Shown piece after piece: positions 1 through 8,229 of a stretch of 64,000 bases of DNA. The DNA comes from Streptomyces sp. NBC_00083 (GTDB lineage Bacteria; Actinomycetota; Actinomycetes; Streptomycetales; Streptomycetaceae): NCBI RefSeq assembly GCF_026343295.1, contig NZ_JAPELY010000003.1, positions 1,240,001 through 1,304,000 of the forward strand. The letters are read 5' to 3'. Made by a program: the position numbers and the translations under genes. Position 1 is the stretch's first letter. The number at the start of each line of letters is the position of its first letter. A model generated the notes under the pieces. The model saw only the letters and a list, made by a program, of their open reading frames with translations. It did not search any database and was not told the DNA's origin.

Positions 1-390
1 GTGGTGCTCACCTTCGACACCGACGAGCTGGGATGGCAGAACCGGTTCTGGCTCACCCGTGATTACCTGCCCGAGTTCGCCGCCGTCCTCGAAGATTTTC
101 CCTCGCTTGCCGGGATGGCCGAGGCGATCGGCGCCCGCGCTGAGCCGGTGCCGATCCCCTGGGACTGCGCTGACGGCCTGTTCGAGGCGTACTGGCGCCG
201 ACCGGAAGCGTATTTGGAGGATCATGTGCGCCGTGCGATGTCGGTGTGGACGAGGGTCGGGCCGAAGGCCGAGCAGCGGGCGGTCCGAAGTCTCAGCGCC
301 GACCTGGACTCCGGCCGGTGGGCCGAGCGCAACAGGGATCTCGCCGAACGCGACGCGGCAGACCTCGGCCTCCGCCTGCTCACAGTCTGA
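1..390 (+). CDS. SAM-dependent methyltransferase, C-terminal part (cut by window start)
   Basis: The reading frame is open from the first base and ends at a TGA at 388-390, so the 129 visible residues are probably only the C-terminal half of a longer protein. The segment PVPIPWDCADGLFEAYWRRP followed by a SVWTRVG and a SGRWAERNRDL stretch matches, from memory, the C-terminal region of the class I SAM-dependent methyltransferases (Methyltransf_11 type) common in Streptomyces. The SAM-binding Rossmann part would lie upstream of the window, so substrate and activity cannot be judged. The GTG at base 1 may be an internal valine rather than a start. Confidence 0.6.
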   Translation: MVLTFDTDELGWQNRFWLTRDYLPEFAAVLEDFPSLAGMAEAIGARAEPVPIPWDCADGLFEAYWRRPEAYLEDHVRRAMSVWTRVGPKAEQRAVRSLSADLDSGRWAERNRDLAERDAADLGLRLLTV

Positions 391-583
391 ACGGACGCCG
401 TCCGCGGTCCTCGAACCGGCATCCGCCAGGTCAAAGGTGACGCGTTCCTCCTGCCGGGCCGGGATGCGCCATGGCCACCTGACGTCCACCGCGTCGGGCG
501 CGGTGCTGCAACCAGCTGTCACGCCGGGCTCCAGGAGACCACCGGGCCGAGGTTCGGCCAGCCGCGGTCGCTAGGGTGTCGCA

Positions 584-1861
584 ATGATTCTGCACCGGGG
601 GAGGGTGCGCCTCGCGGCGCACGCAGGGGTTGCCGTACTAGTGCTTGCGGTGTCGGCCTGCGGCACGCGTACGGCCGGCTCGCCGCCCGGCGTGGGCGGG
701 GCGGGGGCCGACAAGCTGGGGTTCGAGCGCTACGCCAACAGTGTGCAGTGGCCCGGATCCAAGGACGAGGACTACGTCGCGCCGGGCGAGGGGTTGCAGC
801 TCCTCGCCCCTCAGGGGAGCTGCGTACTGGGCATCGGCACGTATGCCAACGGCTACGGGTACGTGCCCGTCAACTGGTCCGGCAACGCGGACTGCACCAA
901 GCTCACGCTGCACCCCGACCCCGCCGGTTCACCCAAGGACGAATCCGACGTGCCGAACTCGATGCGGCACGGCGCTCCGGGCGGCGGAGTGCCGGCCCAG
1001 GCGGTGGTCGAATGGGGCGACGGGTCGCAGTTCTTCGTATCCAGCGTGGTCCGTCTCCGCGAACGGGACGGCCAGGTGCGGCAGTTGGCGGATCTCAAGT
1101 TGCCTTGGGCCGTCAAGGAGTCGGACACCTCGGACCGCGGGACGGTCGGCTCGGCGGTCCGCAGCGGGAGCCGGCTCCTCATCGGAGGCAGCGAGACCGT
1201 CTCGGGCGCCACCGGGCCCTTCATGTACGCCTCCGACGACCGCGGTGCCACCGTGCACCGGGTGACATTGCCGGGAGAGACGGGCCGCGGGAGCCGGGCC
1301 CCGGTCGGGCCGATGGCGGCCGAAGGCCGGGAGGTGATCGCTGTGGGCAGCTACTCCTCGAACGCCTTCACCCAGGAGACCACCGGCACTCTGGTGGTCT
1401 GGCACTCCACCGACAGCGGAGCGCACTGGACCAGCGCGACCGTGAAGGGACTGCCGATGGGCACGAGAATGCGCGGCGCGTTCCGGGCCGCTGGACGTTG
1501 GTTCGCCGTGGGGGACACCTCGGGGGCTCCCACGAAGCCCGATGTGCCCGTGCTCCTCACCAGCACCGATGGCGCCACCTGGACGGAGACGGACACCACG
1601 GCAATGGGTGCCGGTGGCGTCGTCGCGGCGACCGTCGACGCCCAGGGGCTCCCGATCATGGTGGGTAGCCTGCGGGTGCCGGGGAAGTCCCCGCAGGACC
1701 CGGCGACGTACTGCGGTGCGGTCTGGACCGGCGATGGAACCCCGGCAGGGTGGCAGCGCGGCGAACTCGGCTGCCACTCCCAGCCGCCCGCCGCCGTAAC
1801 GACCTTGGCGAACGGAACGGTGGTCATCGCCGGGAACAGCGACTTGTGGATGCGGCACTGA
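584..1861 (+). CDS. Secreted lipoprotein with Asp-box (sialidase-like) repeats
   Basis: The 425-residue product starts with basic residues, a hydrophobic stretch and a lipobox V23-S-A-C26, so it should be exported and lipid-anchored at Cys26. The mature part has three spaced Asp-box-like motifs (SDDRGATV near residue 215, STDSGAHW near 275, STDGATW near 328), the hallmark of BNR/sialidase-type beta-propellers. Such boxes are structural and do not show sialidase activity; the catalytic arginine triad could not be assigned. It stands alone, with about 190 bases before it and 400 after it free of convincing genes. The ATG at 584 is chosen because the signal peptide follows it; the ribosome site is weak. 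Role unknown, probably extracellular binding or sensing. Confidence 0.75.
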   Translation: MILHRGRVRLAAHAGVAVLVLAVSACGTRTAGSPPGVGGAGADKLGFERYANSVQWPGSKDEDYVAPGEGLQLLAPQGSCVLGIGTYANGYGYVPVNWSGNADCTKLTLHPDPAGSPKDESDVPNSMRHGAPGGGVPAQAVVEWGDGSQFFVSSVVRLRERDGQVRQLADLKLPWAVKESDTSDRGTVGSAVRSGSRLLIGGSETVSGATGPFMYASDDRGATVHRVTLPGETGRGSRAPVGPMAAEGREVIAVGSYSSNAFTQETTGTLVVWHSTDSGAHWTSATVKGLPMGTRMRGAFRAAGRWFAVGDTSGAPTKPDVPVLLTSTDGATWTETDTTAMGAGGVVAATVDAQGLPIMVGSLRVPGKSPQDPATYCGAVWTGDGTPAGWQRGELGCHSQPPAAVTTLANGTVVIAGNSDLWMRH

Positions 1862-2270
1862 AAGGGGCTGCCGGGTCGGTTCCGAAAGACTCGGTCCGCT
1901 GCCGCCGGCGGGAAGCCAACTAGCCGCACAGGTAAGCCAGTTCGAGGAACTGCCGAATCCGTCAGCCGAGCGGAGGCGTTCATCGTCCATCTTCAACTGG
2001 ATGACGTCGTCGCTGGCGAGTCCGCCTATGAACCAGGGAGCGTTGTCCAACCGTACGGGTTCCGTCGAGGAAGTCCATGGCCCACAGACTCTCCACGCGC
2101 TCGTGTCCGGCGGCCAGCGGTCCTCGTCAACCTCCAGGCCGGGTTGGTGCGTTCGTTCGTTTCTCCCATTGAGGAGGACCGTGCTGGCTGTTGCGGAGCG
2201 CATTCCGCAGGGCGGGACAGGGCGGTCACAGATCACGGCGTCATCCGGCCCTCTGCCGACGATCTCGATG
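1862..2270. other. Intergenic stretch, nothing recognised
   Basis: About 400 bases between the lipoprotein gene and the end of the MerR gene. The open frames here have Arg/Pro-rich, low-information translations typical of antisense shadows, and none has a convincing ribosome site. No hairpin with a U-run was noticed. Confidence 0.5.
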
Positions 2271-2672
2271 TCAGGAACTCGGTGCTCCGTCTGAGCTGCC
2301 AGGAGCCGGCGCTCGGCATTGTTCGACTTCGGTCAGGTACTCGCTCATCGCATCACGGTTGCGGATGAGTACGTTGATCCGCTCGGTGAGGCTGTCCCGC
2401 TCGGCGGCCAGCAAAGCCAGCATCTCCGGTGTGGCATCGGGAAAGTGGATCGAGCGAGGCTTGTCCAGGCACGGAAGGATCTGCTTGATGATGCGAGTGG
2501 GAAGCCCCGCATTCAGCAGGCCACGAATTTGGTTGACCCGGTCCACGTAGCGGTCGTCGTACTCCCGGTACCCGTTCGTGCCGCGGTCCGGGACAATCAG
2601 GCCTTGCTCCTCGTAGTAGCGGAGCAGCCGACGGGACGCGCCCGTCAGTCGCGCCAATTCACCGATCCTCAC
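2271..2672 (-). CDS. MerR-family transcriptional regulator
   Basis: From the GTG at 2672 the protein is 133 residues and begins VRIGELARLTGASRRLLRYY, the classic MerR winged-helix start (IGELA, then LRYYEEQGL). A recognition wing with NGYREYDD and a C-terminal coiled coil (about residues 70-115) follow. There is no cluster of metal-binding cysteines, so an organic effector is more likely than a metal. A longer frame to 2765 exists but would run through the operator and overlap the neighbouring start, so the GTG immediately before the HTH is preferred. It is divergent from the MFS exporter at 2743 and very likely controls it. Confidence 0.85.
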   Translation of the reverse strand: MRIGELARLTGASRRLLRYYEEQGLIVPDRGTNGYREYDDRYVDRVNQIRGLLNAGLPTRIIKQILPCLDKPRSIHFPDATPEMLALLAAERDSLTERINVLIRNRDAMSEYLTEVEQCRAPAPGSSDGAPSS

Positions 2673-2702
2673 ACCTGCCGAAACTACTTGCCGCGCCTCG
2701 AC

Positions 2703-2733
2703 TTGACCATCACATCTATGTGAAGGTTTCAAG
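2703..2733 (+). promoter_or_regulatory. MerR-type promoter and 20-bp operator dyad
   Basis: A consensus-like -35 box TTGACC lies at 2703-2708. It is followed by a dyad at 2707-2726 whose core arms TCACAT and ATGTGA are perfect inverted copies around CT, with outer CC/GG also pairing. A MerR regulator typically sits between -35 and -10 with a 19-20 bp spacer, which would place the -10 near 2728-2733. The MFS start codon follows at 2743, so its mRNA may be leaderless or nearly so. Confidence 0.65.
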
Positions 2734-2742
2734 CTTCTGTCC

Positions 2743-3993
2743 ATGACCACCACGTCTTGTGACACTCAGCCTCGTACGCGACAGGCCGGCCTGCCCTGGT
2801 CGGCGTTGTTGGCACTCGGAACTGCTGTTTTCATCACGAGCTTGACGGAGACTCTGCCCGCCGGTGTGCTACCCGAAATGTCGGCCTCATTGAGCGTCGG
2901 TTCAGGTGCAGCCGGCCAAGCCGTCACCGTTTACGCGGCCGGTACAGCGCTGACCGCAATCCCGCTCGCCACGGTCACGGCACCCGTGCCGCGGAAACCG
3001 CTCCTGCTCGGCGCCATGGCCGTCTTCCTTGTGGCCAACACGCTGACTGCCGCAGCACCGGGGTACATCGCCCTGCTTGCGGGACGGTTCCTGGCCGGCG
3101 TCGCCGCCGGCCTGGCGTGGGCGATCCTCGCGGGCTACAGCCGTCGTATCGCACCCGCCGGGTTGGAAGGCCGCGCCATCGCAGTGGCGATGACCGGTAT
3201 CCCCGTGGCGCTGTCCTTGGGAGTCCCGGCCGGCACGCTGATCGGTGAACAGGTGGGATGGCGGGCAGCCTTTGGCGCTGTCTCGCTGGTCACACTTGCA
3301 GTCATCGGCTGGATCAGCGTGTCAGTCCCCGGAGTTGGGCAGCCCCTCATCCAACAGGTCGACGTGGACCCCTCGGACGCGGCATCAGAACCAGCGAAGT
3401 CGACAGTGCGACAGACGCTGGCGGCACCCGGCGTCGCGGCGATCATGGCAACGGTATCGACGTTCGTTCTCGGGCACACGATCATCTACGCCTACATCGC
3501 TCCCTACCTGCAGCACGCGGGGCTTGCTCCATCGACCGGCGCTGTTCTCCTGGCTTTCGGTGCCGCATGCCTGGCGAGTATTTGGTGCGTCGGACGGTAC
3601 GCAGATCGCCGGCTGCGGAATCTGATGGTCACCTGCACGCTGCTGTTCAGTATCGCCACCGCAGCTCTGGCCGTCACCGCAACGCATCCGATCGTTTGGG
3701 GCGCCACTGTTCTTTGGGGCCTGGGGTGGGGCGGTGCCCCGTCCTTGCTGCAAACCGCGGCTGGACAAGCCGGCATGCGGCGCGGCAACGCTGTCGCTGA
3801 CACCGCCCAAGCCGTCCTCGTCACCCTCTGGAACGCCGCGATGGCCCTTGGTGGAATCATCGGCGGTCTTGTACTGCACAGTTCGGGCGTCACAGCGGTC
3901 GCCTCGTCGGCCGCCGCCCTTGGGGCAATCAGCCTGCTTATCGTCGCCGGGGCCCGACGCCACGCATTCCCCAACACGCAGGCCACGCCATGA
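2743..3993 (+). CDS. MFS drug-efflux transporter (DHA1-like)
   Basis: A 416-residue polytopic protein with about 12 hydrophobic segments. The N-terminal half carries the features of 12-TM sugar/drug efflux permeases (SLTETLPAGVLPEMSASL at TM1 and GRFLAGVAAGLAWAILAGYS at TM4, resembling AraJ/YdhP-type exporters). A polar central loop (about residues 205-220) separates the two halves. Length and layout are normal for the family. The ATG at 2743 follows the MerR-type promoter directly with no Shine-Dalgarno sequence. The divergent MerR neighbour suggests induction by the compound exported; the substrate cannot be told from sequence. Confidence 0.88.
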   Translation: MTTTSCDTQPRTRQAGLPWSALLALGTAVFITSLTETLPAGVLPEMSASLSVGSGAAGQAVTVYAAGTALTAIPLATVTAPVPRKPLLLGAMAVFLVANTLTAAAPGYIALLAGRFLAGVAAGLAWAILAGYSRRIAPAGLEGRAIAVAMTGIPVALSLGVPAGTLIGEQVGWRAAFGAVSLVTLAVIGWISVSVPGVGQPLIQQVDVDPSDAASEPAKSTVRQTLAAPGVAAIMATVSTFVLGHTIIYAYIAPYLQHAGLAPSTGAVLLAFGAACLASIWCVGRYADRRLRNLMVTCTLLFSIATAALAVTATHPIVWGATVLWGLGWGGAPSLLQTAAGQAGMRRGNAVADTAQAVLVTLWNAAMALGGIIGGLVLHSSGVTAVASSAAALGAISLLIVAGARRHAFPNTQATP

Positions 3994-4407
3994 CCCATGC
4001 CAACGCACCCCTGGGGTTGAAGGACGCCGGCGTCAGGTCAGCCGTTGCCGCACTCGGTCCATGGCGCGCACCGCCGCAGGGGCAGCCGCCTCCTTCGCGG
4101 ACAGGGCGTTCGGTGCGATTCCGGTGCGGGGGATCTCGTTGATTGAGCTTCCCCGGGACGAATGACGCCGACACCGCGCCGCTGGCCGGCCTCCCGTTCG
4201 CGATGCCGAGACCGGGCACTGGTGAGCCCTGGAGCGGCAGGTCCGGCTCCTGGCCCTCGTCTCCACCGCCGCTGCGATCCAGCGGCGGTCACACAGTCGT
4301 GTGAACGGAGAGGGCCCCAGGCCCTATGCGTGCTGCAGACCGCGATGGAGATCTGGCACAGGACGGGCAGTCGGTGACTTGTCTTCGTCACGAATCCCCG
4401 CACGCGT
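3994..4407. other. Intergenic stretch with possible gene debris
   Basis: About 410 bases without a supportable gene. On the minus strand around 4033-4150 a short segment (NEIPRTGIAPNALSAKEAAA and following residues) reads like a genuine protein C-terminus, but no start, domain or ribosome site supports it. It may be a gene remnant. Confidence 0.35.
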
Positions 4408-4851
4408 TCACACAGGGAAACCTCTCGCTCCGGCCTCGTGCATGAGCTGGGCCGACTCTGCCGGGTCTTGTAAGTAGGGTGCGAGCAGGCGCAGGTAGTA
4501 CGCCTGCGATTCCAGCGATTTATCCATGTTGCGAAGGTTGTTGGCGGCAGTGGTCACGACGTTGCGATGCCCCAGCCCCGCAGCGAAGACCAGGGTCGAC
4601 AGGGATGCACTGTATTTGATCCCCTCCCACACAGTCGCTACTTCGGTGGTGAGGCCATGGGGCATGGGGTCGTAGTAGACGATGATCTGTTGCTGATCGC
4701 GGGTGTGCTGGCCACGGGTGTAGGTCACCGTGTGCAGGATGCCCACCTCGGCAAGGGGGCGGTCGAAGCCGAGTTCGTCTGTGAGGAACGCGAGTGCGTC
4801 GCGGACCGCGGACTCGAACTCTGTGTGGACGCTGCCTTTGCGCTTGCCCAT
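4408..4851 (-). CDS. Conserved-looking hypothetical protein, 147 aa
   Basis: A balanced amino-acid composition and an AAGGAGG ribosome site about 8 bases before the ATG at 4851 indicate a real gene. The protein has no signal peptide or membrane segment. It looks alpha/beta, with a central strand-rich part (residues 40-65, including QQQIIVYYDPMPHG) and a helical C-terminal half (about 85-140). I do not recognise a family. It stands alone, with the nearest co-directional gene (5406-5624) about 550 bases upstream. No catalytic signature is visible. Confidence 0.6.
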   Translation of the reverse strand: MGKRKGSVHTEFESAVRDALAFLTDELGFDRPLAEVGILHTVTYTRGQHTRDQQQIIVYYDPMPHGLTTEVATVWEGIKYSASLSTLVFAAGLGHRNVVTTAANNLRNMDKSLESQAYYLRLLAPYLQDPAESAQLMHEAGARGFPV

Positions 4852-5405
4852 CTTCCGCCTCCTTATTGGCCTGATGGGGTTGTCTCAGGGCTCGCGTTCG
4901 GCTGGGACAACGAGCCAGTAGCCCCGTTCCGGGGCCAGTTCCAACTAGGGTTCCGCTTCTTCCCTTTGATAGAAATCCCGGCCGCCGTTGAACGCGCTTG
5001 ACCTGTAACCCGGGCGGGACTGGCGGCCGGTACGCAGGTCGATACGAAGGCAATCCAGGATGGCGCGACGGAAGCGTCGGCGCTGGGCGGGGCTGGAGGC
5101 ATGCGGGGAAGCGGGGGAGGGCCGCGAAGATTGGCACTGTGGTCTCCTCCGGGCAGCACGACGGAAGGCACTCAGCGCTTGATCCGGTGCGGATGCACCA
5201 CCGGTTCGCCGCAATCCGGCCGCCCGGCTGGGCCTTGTCCGGCCGATCATGAGCCTGCTGCATTCGAACGGTTTGGAGTGTCTGCCACCGACTCTCCGAT
5301 CGCGCTACATCTGGCCGGTCTGGCGTGAGCGCCGGGTCTGAGGACACGCCAAGTGTGCGAAGCCCCAGTCAGCATGTGACCGGGGCGTCGGGTGTCGTGC
5401 GGGAT
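4852..5405. other. Intergenic stretch, nothing recognised
   Basis: About 550 bases between two minus-strand genes. Several frames are open but their translations are Arg/Pro/Ser-rich and carry no motif. No insertion-sequence end or terminator was identified. Confidence 0.4.
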
Positions 5406-5624
5406 TCAGCGACGGCGCTGGTAAGCGTCGCTGGCTGTGGGCGGCGCGTTGTGCATGGCCCACGAGTTGAAGGAGACGCGGTCGTGTGCTGCTTGCATAC
5501 GGGCCTCCTGCTCGATCCGGAGCCCCTCAGCAGTCTCCGTCTGGTTCCAGCTACGGCGCAGAAGCGTGACGACCAACACCAGAGCCAGCCCACTCATGCC
5601 CCCGAACAGCACTATGAACGCCAT
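5406..5624 (-). CDS. Small single-pass membrane protein, 72 aa
   Basis: The product starts with one hydrophobic helix (residues 2-22, MAFIVLFGGMSGLALVLVVT) followed by a basic, then acidic and amphipathic cytosolic tail. A GGGAGGT ribosome site lies 4-5 bases before the ATG at 5624. Size and layout fit the many small membrane-anchored actinobacterial proteins of unknown role. No enzymatic motif is visible. Confidence 0.6.
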   Translation of the reverse strand: MAFIVLFGGMSGLALVLVVTLLRRSWNQTETAEGLRIEQEARMQAAHDRVSFNSWAMHNAPPTASDAYQRRR

Positions 5625-5785
5625 TGATACCTCCCCGTATTGACGTGATTCAAGTATGTGTGCGGCCGTTGAAAGTGGCTATGGCTTGGCAGGCCGATCA
5701 GGTGACTGGTTTATGACCGGGGTGTTGGTGCCGTCATGGGGAAAAGCGATCTCACGCACGCAGCCGGATCTGGTCGGCCGGCAGG

Positions 5786-6156
5786 ACCTGGGAGCATCTG
5801 CTCCAGCAAGTCCGGGCCGAAGCCGACGTGGCGGGTGAGCTTGGCTGAGGTATTTCGGTGGACTCCACGATCGTCCGCGCCCACCAGCACGCGGCCGACG
5901 CCCGCACCGATCCGCCGCCCCTGCCTCACCGGCAAGATCCACCTGAGCGCCGGAGGGCGCTGCCGCCCGCTGCCTCTGATCATCAAGCCGGGCAGCGGGC
6001 CGACTGCGTCCAGTTCGTGCCGGTGCTGGAGAAGAGCCGGGTCCCCCGCACATCAACAGTCTGAAGAACTCCCGTGCCGACGCGATGCGCTGCGACAAGC
6101 GCGGCTACGATTTTCTTGGAACTGTCACTGCTGCTGTCCTGACCATCTGGATGAGG
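5786..6156 (+). pseudogene. IS5-family transposase remnant
   Basis: Pieces of an IS5-like DDE transposase occur in order but are broken. TWEHLLQQVRAEADVAGELG at 5786 ends in a stop. The catalytic-region motif VDSTIVRAHQHAA follows at 5858 in the same frame. Then come shifted fragments (GKIHLSAGGRCRPLPLII in a second frame, QRADCVQFVPVLEK back in the first). Finally the family C-terminus (CDKRGYDFLGTVTAAVLTIW) lies near 6090-6150 after an internal deletion. The stop, frameshifts and deletion make it non-functional. It abuts the stop of the neighbouring minus-strand gene. Inverted-repeat ends were not identified. Confidence 0.75.
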
Positions 6157-6621
6157 TCATGAATCGAGGTGCTGGTCGTCAGCCTCGGACGAAACCGATT
6201 CGGTGCCGGGCGGCCAGCGATAGCCGGCGTCATGCAGCTTGCTCAGCGCCGAGTGATCGTTGGAGACCAGCACCTGGGCCAGCCGGGCTGCCGCGCTTAC
6301 TACGGCCGGCCAACCCGGAGAGTCCATGTAGACCTCGTCGCGGGCAGCGGCGCCGACCGATCGTTGAACCGCGCTGTAGGCAGCACCAAGACGCGCCATC
6401 AGCTCGACTTCCTCCTCACTGCGAAGACACTGCCCCAGCCAGGGCAGCGGATCGCTCGCATCGCAGAAATCGTCGAAGAGCACGTGCACGGTGTGGTCGA
6501 GGTCCTCGAACTGATCCGGATCGAGCCAAACCTCCCGCTGCCATGTCGGGCTGGCCAGGGCCACGACCGCGGGCACGACGTGGAGGCGGTAGTAGGGCAG
6601 CGCAATACCGTGATCAATCAC
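6157..6621 (-). CDS. SCO4402-like hypothetical protein
   Basis: A 154-residue soluble protein starting at a GTG (6621). It begins with a run of the type LASPTWQREVWL, then an acidic DLDHTVHVLFDD stretch, then LGQCLRSEEEVELMARLG and a closing SPGWPAVVSAAARL. This order matches, from memory, the small SCO4402-type proteins of Streptomyces, which are often linked to contact-dependent or polymorphic-toxin loci but have no proven function. Its stop lies against the end of an IS5-like remnant, so the gene escaped that insertion. The ribosome site is weak, so the start is uncertain. Confidence 0.6.
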   Translation of the reverse strand: MIDHGIALPYYRLHVVPAVVALASPTWQREVWLDPDQFEDLDHTVHVLFDDFCDASDPLPWLGQCLRSEEEVELMARLGAAYSAVQRSVGAAARDEVYMDSPGWPAVVSAAARLAQVLVSNDHSALSKLHDAGYRWPPGTESVSSEADDQHLDS

Positions 6622-7030
6622 GAGGCAAGGGTACGGACCCCATGATCGGCCGGACAGCGCCCAGTTGAGGTGGGAAGGGGGCGATCGGATGGCGGGTCCT
6701 CGGCTGTCGCCGGTGCCGGCCGTCGGACTGATCGGGCTGAACTGACCCAGCGGCTCAACGGTGTGCCCGTGTGGGCGCCACCGCGGCCGGGGTAACAGGC
6801 CTCCGCACGCGGGGAGTTCGGATGATGTCTGGCGATGTCGCCGAGCTGCCGAGCTGCATCTGCGCGGGCCGCGTGGCGCCGCCCAGATGACGAGGCGCGG
6901 TCACCTGGCCTTGGGGCGGAGGCTCACCGAACGGTGACAGCGCCGACGGTGGGCCGCGGTAACACCGGGACGTCCTCACCCCGATGCGGGGATGGCGTGA
7001 CCTGCTGGCCGGGCCGAACGTTCATGAGCT
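6622..7030. other. Intergenic stretch, nothing recognised
   Basis: About 400 bases between a minus-strand gene start and a plus-strand gene start, so it must hold both promoters. No clear -10/-35 pair, palindrome or additional reading frame with a ribosome site stood out. Confidence 0.4.
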
Positions 7031-7465
7031 GTGAAAATTCCCCGCATCCCCAGTACCTGTCGCCGTCCGGCCGTGACTGTCCTGGCGTCAGCCGCGGTCT
7101 TCCTCGCGGTCCTCCCGGCCGCTCAGGCCGCTCACGCACCGCAGGCCGGTGGCGTAGACGTAGCAGTCTCCTACGAGGCTCCGCACCTCAATGACGACGG
7201 CAGCCACGTCACTTGGCACTGGAAGCTCACCAACACCGGCACCAAGACCGCGCGCAAAATCACCCTCACCCACACGCTGAATCCGCCCCTCAACCATGTC
7301 GAAGCCAGCGCGCCCTGCCAGAACACGGGCACCAGCATCCGCTGCGCATACGACTCGATTCCCGCCGGCGCAACGCGAGAGGGAACGGTCGAGGCCGACG
7401 TTCCGGCTGACCTGTCCGGCACCCTGCACATCAACGGACGCGTCACCAGCCAGAGCGGCACATAG
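7031..7465 (+). CDS. Small secreted protein with DUF11/CARDB-like fold
   Basis: From a GTG at 7031 the product has a Sec signal peptide: basic N-terminus, hydrophobic stretch AVTVLASAAVFLAVLPAAQA, and an AQA-A cleavage site near residue 33. The mature 110 residues form a single beta-sandwich-like domain with WHWKLTNTGTKTARKITLTH, the pattern of DUF11/CARDB extracellular domains. Two cysteines (in APCQ and RCAY) could form one disulfide. No cell-wall sorting motif follows, so it is probably released. Role unknown; such domains usually mediate adhesion or binding. Confidence 0.7.
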   Translation: MKIPRIPSTCRRPAVTVLASAAVFLAVLPAAQAAHAPQAGGVDVAVSYEAPHLNDDGSHVTWHWKLTNTGTKTARKITLTHTLNPPLNHVEASAPCQNTGTSIRCAYDSIPAGATREGTVEADVPADLSGTLHINGRVTSQSGT

Positions 7466-7740
7466 CCATCGCTCGCGCTTCACTATGCCGGCCACCCTCG
7501 GCTCTGCAGGGCACTCGCAAGCCCTCGGCCGAGCCGGGGCACCGGCCGCGTGCTGATGGCGGCAGGTAGGTCGTGCAACACCGGTTCCGGCACAGCCCAC
7601 TGGGTTGCGGAGCGTGTATTCGCTCACCTGCGCTGGTCGACCACCTGTGGGTCCGTTGGGAGTTCCGCGACGACATCCTCATGGACTGCGCATTCCTGAC
7701 CCTCGGGTGTGCCCTGATCTGCTGCGGGAGTTCTTGGTGG

Positions 7741-8139
7741 TCACGCCTGGTGGTTGTCGTAGTGCTCCTGATGGGCGAGGAGTTCGTCTCCGTGCCGGCC
7801 GAACCAGCGGATCAGATCGGTGAGCGGTCCAGCCAGGCCAACACCGAGTTCCGTCAGGCTGTAGGTGACCTGGGGCGGGTTGGTGGGCGCGACATGGCGG
7901 GCGACAAGCCCGGCCCTGGCCAGTGCTTTGAGGTTCTGCGACAACATCTTCTGGCTGATGCCACCGACGCGCCCATGGAGTTGTGCGAAGCGGTGCGGGC
8001 CGGCGACGAGGGCCGAGATGATCAGTGTCGCCCACCGGCTCGTCGTCTGGTCCATGATCGGCCTGAGGAGGCACTTGCTGTCGAAGGTGTCATGCGCCAG
8101 AAGCCTGGCAGCCGTCGCGACCTGCTCTGTTTCCAACAT
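7741..8139 (-). CDS. HxlR-family transcriptional regulator
   Basis: The 132-residue protein carries the HxlR winged helix: SRWATLIISALVAGPHRFAQ, then GGISQKMLSQNLKALARAGL and the wing with VTYSLTELG. This segment spans most of the family's usual length. There is one cysteine near the N-terminus (KCLL, residue 23), the position used as a redox/electrophile sensor in YodB/HypR-type members. It is divergent from the SDR at 8230, with a palindromic site between them, and probably represses that gene and itself. Confidence 0.88.
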   Translation of the reverse strand: MLETEQVATAARLLAHDTFDSKCLLRPIMDQTTSRWATLIISALVAGPHRFAQLHGRVGGISQKMLSQNLKALARAGLVARHVAPTNPPQVTYSLTELGVGLAGPLTDLIRWFGRHGDELLAHQEHYDNHQA

Positions 8140-8156
8140 GACAGGAGCTTACAAAA

Positions 8157-8185
8157 AAGTACCTACTTCCCCACAGTGAGTACCT
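8157..8185. promoter_or_regulatory. Probable HxlR operator (two sites)
   Basis: A perfect 12-bp inverted repeat, AAGTA-CC-TACTT, lies at 8157-8168. The heptamer AGTACCT at 8158-8164 is repeated exactly at 8179-8185, 21 bases on, that is two helical turns. Both lie in the 90-base gap between the divergent HxlR and SDR starts, as expected for a dimeric winged-helix regulator binding in tandem. Confidence 0.65.
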
Positions 8186-8229
8186 TTCCTACGGTGATCT
8201 TCGGAAGCACCTATCTCCGAGGAGCCACT

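Noticed and set aside
7573..8229. Long in-frame upstream extension of the SDR gene
   Set aside because: The SDR Rossmann motif starts right after the GTG at 8230, which has its own ribosome site. The extension is antisense to the HxlR gene and shows no domain.
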